A stretch of 64,000 nt of DNA from positions 62,001-126,000 of the forward strand of contig MPMI01000001.1 in NCBI GenBank assembly GCA_002238415.1. The letters are read 5' to 3'. The notes beneath the pieces are model-generated. The model was not told the origin of the DNA and made no database searches. It worked only from the letters and a program-made list of their open reading frames with translations. This DNA comes from Desulfurellaceae bacterium bin18. GTDB taxonomy: Bacteria; Desulfobacterota; Binatia; Bin18. Position 1 is the first letter of the stretch, and every line of letters starts with the position of its first letter. This document shows, in pieces, positions 60,506 to 64,000 of this stretch. Made by a program: the position numbers and the translations under genes.

Positions 60506-61231
60506 GTGGACTATAGACGTGAGTTTCTCGATTTTCTGCGCAAAAAGAATGCACTCAAAATTGCCGGCGACCCAAGCTCCTTCTTTCAACTCAAAAGCGG
60601 GCGCGTCAGCCCGAGCTTTATCTCGCTCGGCTCACTGACCGACGGCGAAAGCCTCATCACACTCAAAAAATGCTATAGCCAGGCGACCCTGGAAGGCGTA
60701 GAGCAGGGCGTCCTGCAGGACTTCACGTATGTTTTTGGTCCGGCCTATAAAGGCATCACCCTGGGGGCGCTGCTGTGTGAGGGGCTCCAGGAATATGCGG
60801 ACAAGTCCACGTCTCTCCTCTACGACCGCAAGGAAGAGAAATCCCACGGAGAGGTGAGCCAGGGCCGCTCGGTTGAGAAGATCATTGTTGGGGCTGAAAA
60901 CTTTGTCTCGACAAGCGGGATTCTGCTGGTTGACGATGTAGTCACCACCGGCCAGGCAAAATACGAGGCGCTCGAAAAGATGCGTTTGCTTGGCGAGCAC
61001 CGGATCGCCGGGATGGTCGTCGCGGTCGATCGGCAGGAATTGCTGGGCGATGCTCAGCAGGTCGGGCAATACAGCGCCATTCAAGCGCTCGAACGCGAAC
61101 TCGGCATCCGCACCTTCGCCATTCTCACCATGCAGGAAATTTTCAGCCTGGTGCAAGACAGCCTCTCAAAAGAAGTTCGGCAGGCGTGGATTGCCTACTA
61201 CGAGCGCTATGGGGCCGTCCGACTCGGATAA
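60506..61231 (+). CDS. pyrE: Orotate phosphoribosyltransferase
   Basis: 241-aa PRPP-dependent enzyme of pyrimidine synthesis, converting orotate to OMP. Visible are FFQLKSGRVSPSFISLG (substrate loop region), VFGPAYKGITLGALL, the flexible-loop YDRKEEKSHGE and the PRPP-binding ILLVDDVVTTGQA (139-151) with acidic pair Asp143/Asp144. Length is slightly above the 210-aa average through a longer C-terminus. It starts with GTG at 60506. A hairpin follows the stop, before the convergent hydantoinase B gene. Confidence 0.95.
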   Translation: MDYRREFLDFLRKKNALKIAGDPSSFFQLKSGRVSPSFISLGSLTDGESLITLKKCYSQATLEGVEQGVLQDFTYVFGPAYKGITLGALLCEGLQEYADKSTSLLYDRKEEKSHGEVSQGRSVEKIIVGAENFVSTSGILLVDDVVTTGQAKYEALEKMRLLGEHRIAGMVVAVDRQELLGDAQQVGQYSAIQALERELGIRTFAILTMQEIFSLVQDSLSKEVRQAWIAYYERYGAVRLG

Positions 61232-61262
61232 AGGATTCGCACGCAGGAGGGTTTAGAGGGCT

Positions 61263-61290
61263 GTCGGCTTACGCCTGCGGCTAAGCCGAC
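61263..61290. terminator. Convergent hairpin between pyrE and hydantoinase B
   Basis: GTCGGCTTA (61263-61271) and TAAGCCGAC (61282-61290) pair over 9 bp around a GC-rich loop. No T-run is present. It ends transcription from both sides or is a copy of a wide intergenic hairpin repeat, since similar GTCGGCTTA-type hairpins recur in bacterial intergenic regions. Confidence 0.55.
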
Positions 61291-61298
61291 CTACTCAA

Positions 61299-63089
61299 TC
61301 ATCCACCCTGTGCCGCCCGCTGACGTCGGGTGGCTTCGTGGTCAACGGCCATGGTCTGAGGGTCAATCACCACACCGTAGTCTTGTTCCGCCATCTCAAG
61401 CGTAATGAAATCGTCCAGCACGTCGTCCAGCACAAGCTGCGGGTCGCGTTCAAACGGGTCACCATACGCGCCGCTGTTGGCGGTTTTAATCTGGAGCAGT
61501 TCGTTGGCCTGCATGGGGTAGCCCGTGACCTTGCTGTACAAGCGTTCCTCTCCCTCAACACCCGGATTCTTAATCATGGACGCCCGACTGCCGTTGCCGC
61601 CGTTAAAGATACCCTTGGGTGCATCAAAATGACGTTCGGCTTCCGAGGACAGGAAGCCCGGCACGAGAAAACGATTTTCGCGCACAATGCCGACTCCACC
61701 GCGCCACTTGCCCGGAGCGATGGGCTCTTCGCGTAATTCGTAGCGCTCGTTGCGTATGGGAAAACGCAGGTCCAGCTCTTCGACCGGATTGTTCCGCGTG
61801 TTTTCAATCAGACAGGCAATAGAGTCGAGCCCGTCTTTGCCGTGACGGCCACCCCAGTTGCCCTCATTGACCTCCAGATAGACCCAGTACTGGCCCTTCT
61901 CTTCCAGAAAGCCGCTATAGCTCAGAAAATGCACATGGGCCGCATTCCCGGCGCAGACCTTGTCCGGGACGGCCTGGGCGAGGGCGAGGTTCACGCCGTC
62001 GGCCAGGTATTGGACTTGGTTAAAGCGGCTGAAGCAGGCGCGGGGAAAGCGCGGATTGAAAATCGTCCCCTCTGGTGCAATGACCCGTATGGGCCGAAAG
62101 ATTCCTTCATTTTGTGGTACCGGGTCGGGATAGGTGGCTTCATCGAGCAGGATGCTGCGCACGATCACATACGAGGCCACCAGGGTGCTGCCTTCAAACG
62201 GCACGTTATAGCCGGTTGGCACCTCGGGGCTTGAGCCGGTCAGGTCGATGGTCAGCTCGCTACCTTCCACCCTGACTTTGACACACACGGCCAGCGGTTG
62301 CTCTCGGTTGCGACCGTCGTCGTCCAGGTATTGGGTGGGCGCGACATATTCCCCGTCGGGAATTTTTTCGATTTCTTTGCGCAGCATACGCTCGGAGTAG
62401 TCCATTAAATCATGGGCCGTATCGAGTACGGTGGTCACTCCGTATTTTTCAACCAGATGCAGAAAACGCTCCCGGCCCAGTTGACAGGCGGCGATCATGG
62501 ACTCGATATCCCCGGCGTTCATCTCCGGCGTGCGGACGTTATCCAGAAAGAATTGCCACAGGTCGTCGTTGCGGACTCCTTTGCTGTACAGCTTAATGCC
62601 GTTAAACAGGCGGGACTCGGCCCAGACATCAACCACATCAACGTTGAGGCCCGGCGCAGCACCGCCCATATCGAGCAGGTGAGCGGTGACCGCGGCAAAA
62701 CCGATCAACTCGCCCTGCCAGAAGACAGGAACGGCAATGCCCAAGTCCGGGGTATGGCTGGCGCCCTGGAAGGGATGGTTATGTAAGATTACATCCCCTT
62801 CGTGGATATTGCCCTGAAGGCGTTTCAGGAAACCCCGGATATAGGCCGGCAGGGAGCCCACGTGCATGGGCGAGGTATCACTTTCGCAGATCTCATTGCC
62901 TTGAGCGTCGTACAGGCCGGCACCCAGGTCTTCAGACTCGCGGATAATGCTGGAATAGGACATGCGGTAGAGGACGTGCGCCATTTCTTTGGCCGCCGCG
63001 GTAAACGCGCCGCCCAGGACGCGCAGGGTAATCGGGTCGACCGACCGAGGCATACTGTTTGGGGTGCCGTGTCCGTTTGGTGAGGCCAT
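61299..63089 (-). CDS. hyuB: Hydantoinase B / oxoprolinase family protein
   Basis: 596-aa beta chain of the ATP-dependent N-methylhydantoinase / acetophenone carboxylase / oxoprolinase family. The N-terminal DPITLRVLGGAFTAAAKEMAHVLYRMSYSSIIRESEDLGAGLYDAQG is characteristic, followed by GDVILHNHPFQGASHTPDLG and GNWGGRHGKDG. ATG 63089 with AGAGGAGGGAATTG is preferred over the ten-residue-longer reading. It follows the hyuA-type gene by 22 bp on the same strand, so the two chains form one enzyme. Substrate (hydantoin, carbamoyl or aromatic ketone) cannot be told. Confidence 0.93.
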   Translation of the reverse strand: MASPNGHGTPNSMPRSVDPITLRVLGGAFTAAAKEMAHVLYRMSYSSIIRESEDLGAGLYDAQGNEICESDTSPMHVGSLPAYIRGFLKRLQGNIHEGDVILHNHPFQGASHTPDLGIAVPVFWQGELIGFAAVTAHLLDMGGAAPGLNVDVVDVWAESRLFNGIKLYSKGVRNDDLWQFFLDNVRTPEMNAGDIESMIAACQLGRERFLHLVEKYGVTTVLDTAHDLMDYSERMLRKEIEKIPDGEYVAPTQYLDDDGRNREQPLAVCVKVRVEGSELTIDLTGSSPEVPTGYNVPFEGSTLVASYVIVRSILLDEATYPDPVPQNEGIFRPIRVIAPEGTIFNPRFPRACFSRFNQVQYLADGVNLALAQAVPDKVCAGNAAHVHFLSYSGFLEEKGQYWVYLEVNEGNWGGRHGKDGLDSIACLIENTRNNPVEELDLRFPIRNERYELREEPIAPGKWRGGVGIVRENRFLVPGFLSSEAERHFDAPKGIFNGGNGSRASMIKNPGVEGEERLYSKVTGYPMQANELLQIKTANSGAYGDPFERDPQLVLDDVLDDFITLEMAEQDYGVVIDPQTMAVDHEATRRQRAAQGG

Positions 63090-63111
63090 CAATTCCCTCC
63101 TCTGCGTGCCC

Positions 63112-64000
63112 CTATTCACACGCGATAATCAAAATGCCCTGCCGATCAACCGCCGCGGATAAGCCAGGGTTGACCACCGTCGTGCTATCGAGCTGTTCAA
63201 TAATAGCGGGGCCGGTGATGATATTTCCGGCTTGCAAGCGCTCTCGATCGTAGAAATTGGTCATAAGTTTTTCCGGTGTCCCGTCCTTATTGAATATCAC
63301 GTCGAGGGTCGCGATTCGGGCCGCGTCCGGGGAGCTGCCTCCGGTTGGAATCTCTTTCAGCTGTAACTCGGGGATTAAGCCCACTCCCTGGACACGAATA
63401 TTCACCAGTTGGATATCGCTGTCCGGAAAGCGCCGGACATACTCACGCTCGTGCGCCTGGTGGAAGGCTTCAGCCGCCTGCTGCTGCCAGTCGGCCGTAA
63501 TCTCGCCGGCTGGTAACTCAACCCGCAGCTCATAGCCCTGGCCGATATAGCGGCAGTCGGCAATACGGCGGATTAATGACTGGTCCGCCCCGAGATTGTC
63601 CGCCCGGAGCCGTTCTGTAGCTTGGCGTTCCAGGGCATCGAAATCAGCGGCCAGCTTGTCGCGATCAAGCGCCGAGAAAAGCTGCATCTCGGTCGTGACA
63701 AACTCGTACACAATATCTGTTGTCAGCAGCCCGAGCGCCGATGTGATGCCGGGATAGCGGGGCACCAGGACGGTGGGGATACGCAGCTCTCGGGCGATAT
63801 CACAGGCAAACAGGGGGCCGGCTCCGCCGGCGGCAACCAGGGCAAAGTCGCGTGGATCATAGCCCTTCTGGACACTGCTGATTTCAATACCCTCAACCAT
63901 GCTCTGGGTGAGAATCCGAACCGCACCCAGGGCGGCTTCCTCCACACCCAGGCCCAGGGGCTGGCACAGTTCTCGTTGGACGGCCTCGGCGGCGAGGCCG
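63112..64000 (-). CDS. hyuA: Hydantoinase A / oxoprolinase family protein (partial, runs off the window)
   Basis: C-terminal ~295 residues of the alpha chain of the hydantoinase/oxoprolinase family. The frame is open through the window edge, so the start and the N-terminal ATPase-like half lie beyond 64000. VEGIEISSVQKGYDPRDFALVAAGGAGPLFACDIARELRIPTVLVPRYPGITSALG is the strongly conserved segment. The C-terminus GNIITGPAIIEQLDSTTVVNPG is normal. It is co-transcribed with hyuB downstream. Confidence 0.92.
   Translation of the reverse strand, partial: GLAAEAVQRELCQPLGLGVEEAALGAVRILTQSMVEGIEISSVQKGYDPRDFALVAAGGAGPLFACDIARELRIPTVLVPRYPGITSALGLLTTDIVYEFVTTEMQLFSALDRDKLAADFDALERQATERLRADNLGADQSLIRRIADCRYIGQGYELRVELPAGEITADWQQQAAEAFHQAHEREYVRRFPDSDIQLVNIRVQGVGLIPELQLKEIPTGGSSPDAARIATLDVIFNKDGTPEKLMTNFYDRERLQAGNIITGPAIIEQLDSTTVVNPGLSAAVDRQGILIIACE

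Noticed and set aside
1..64000. tRNA, rRNA or CRISPR array
   Set aside because: No T-loop GGTTCGA-type clusters, rRNA-like blocks or regularly spaced direct repeats were noticed by eye. A dedicated scan could still find a tRNA.

Overview
This is a GC-rich stretch of an uncultured-type bacterial chromosome, with about 58 protein genes on both strands. The gene content points to a Gram-negative soil or marine lineage with a large oxidative catabolic repertoire. There are seven luciferase-like (LLM, F420/FMN-type) oxidoreductases, six acyl-CoA dehydrogenases, three crotonases, a haloalkane dehalogenase, a hydantoinase A/B pair and three secondary transporters. The dprA-topA-trmFO order, the LolB-like and TPR lipoproteins, and the LLM/acyl-CoA dehydrogenase density suggest a deltaproteobacterial, Tectomicrobia (Entotheonella-like) or Binatota-like relative. 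No rRNA or marker set is present to settle this, so the lineage is an inference.

Layout. 1-13.4 kb is a plus-strand array of 13 catabolic genes: acyl-CoA dehydrogenase, MFS, alpha/beta hydrolase, methyltransferase, two LLM enzymes, haloalkane dehalogenase, crotonase, GST-like protein, acyl-CoA dehydrogenase, nitroreductase, LLM enzyme and SDR. 13.4-14.6 kb is an AT-richer island with gene debris and a HigBA-like toxin-antitoxin pair whose toxin carries a +1 frameshift. 14.6-18.3 kb holds a MATE exporter, an MFS transporter and a TusA-like protein. 18.4-28.4 kb is housekeeping: UvrD-type helicase, argS, dprA, topA and trmFO. 28.4-29.4 kb is a two-gene unit with a RelE-like toxin. 29.6-38.4 kb has an acyl-CoA dehydrogenase, lipoproteins, a TPR protein, and an operon of NadD-like adenylyltransferase, deoxyhypusine-synthase-family enzyme and CysQ-like phosphatase. 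38.4-42.3 kb carries a rhodanese gene with an in-frame UGA, a crotonase, an LLM enzyme and an epimerase. 42.4-53.3 kb has an AhpD-like protein, penicillin acylase, amidohydrolase, a divergent oxyR/catalase pair, LLM enzyme, crotonase, D-2-hydroxyacid dehydrogenase and a CAP protein. 53.3-64 kb has a two-gene acyl-CoA dehydrogenase pair, two further LLM enzymes, Bcp peroxiredoxin, another acyl-CoA dehydrogenase, pyrE and the hydantoinase genes, which run off the window.

The most notable signal is the sulfurtransferase at 38446-39267 (minus strand). Its catalytic Cys position in the second rhodanese domain is a UGA codon. The frame continues 41 codons to a normal rhodanese C-terminus, and a perfect 8-bp stem with a GGC loop begins 9 nt after the UGA, placing the loop 17 nt downstream. 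This is what a selenocysteine codon with a bacterial SECIS element looks like. Also notable are a roughly 200-bp MITE-like element with 12-bp terminal inverted repeats and a 6-bp target duplication nested in a dispersed palindromic repeat, inverted copies of that repeat flanking a dehydrogenase gene, and a eukaryote/archaea-style deoxyhypusine-synthase-family gene in a bacterial operon.
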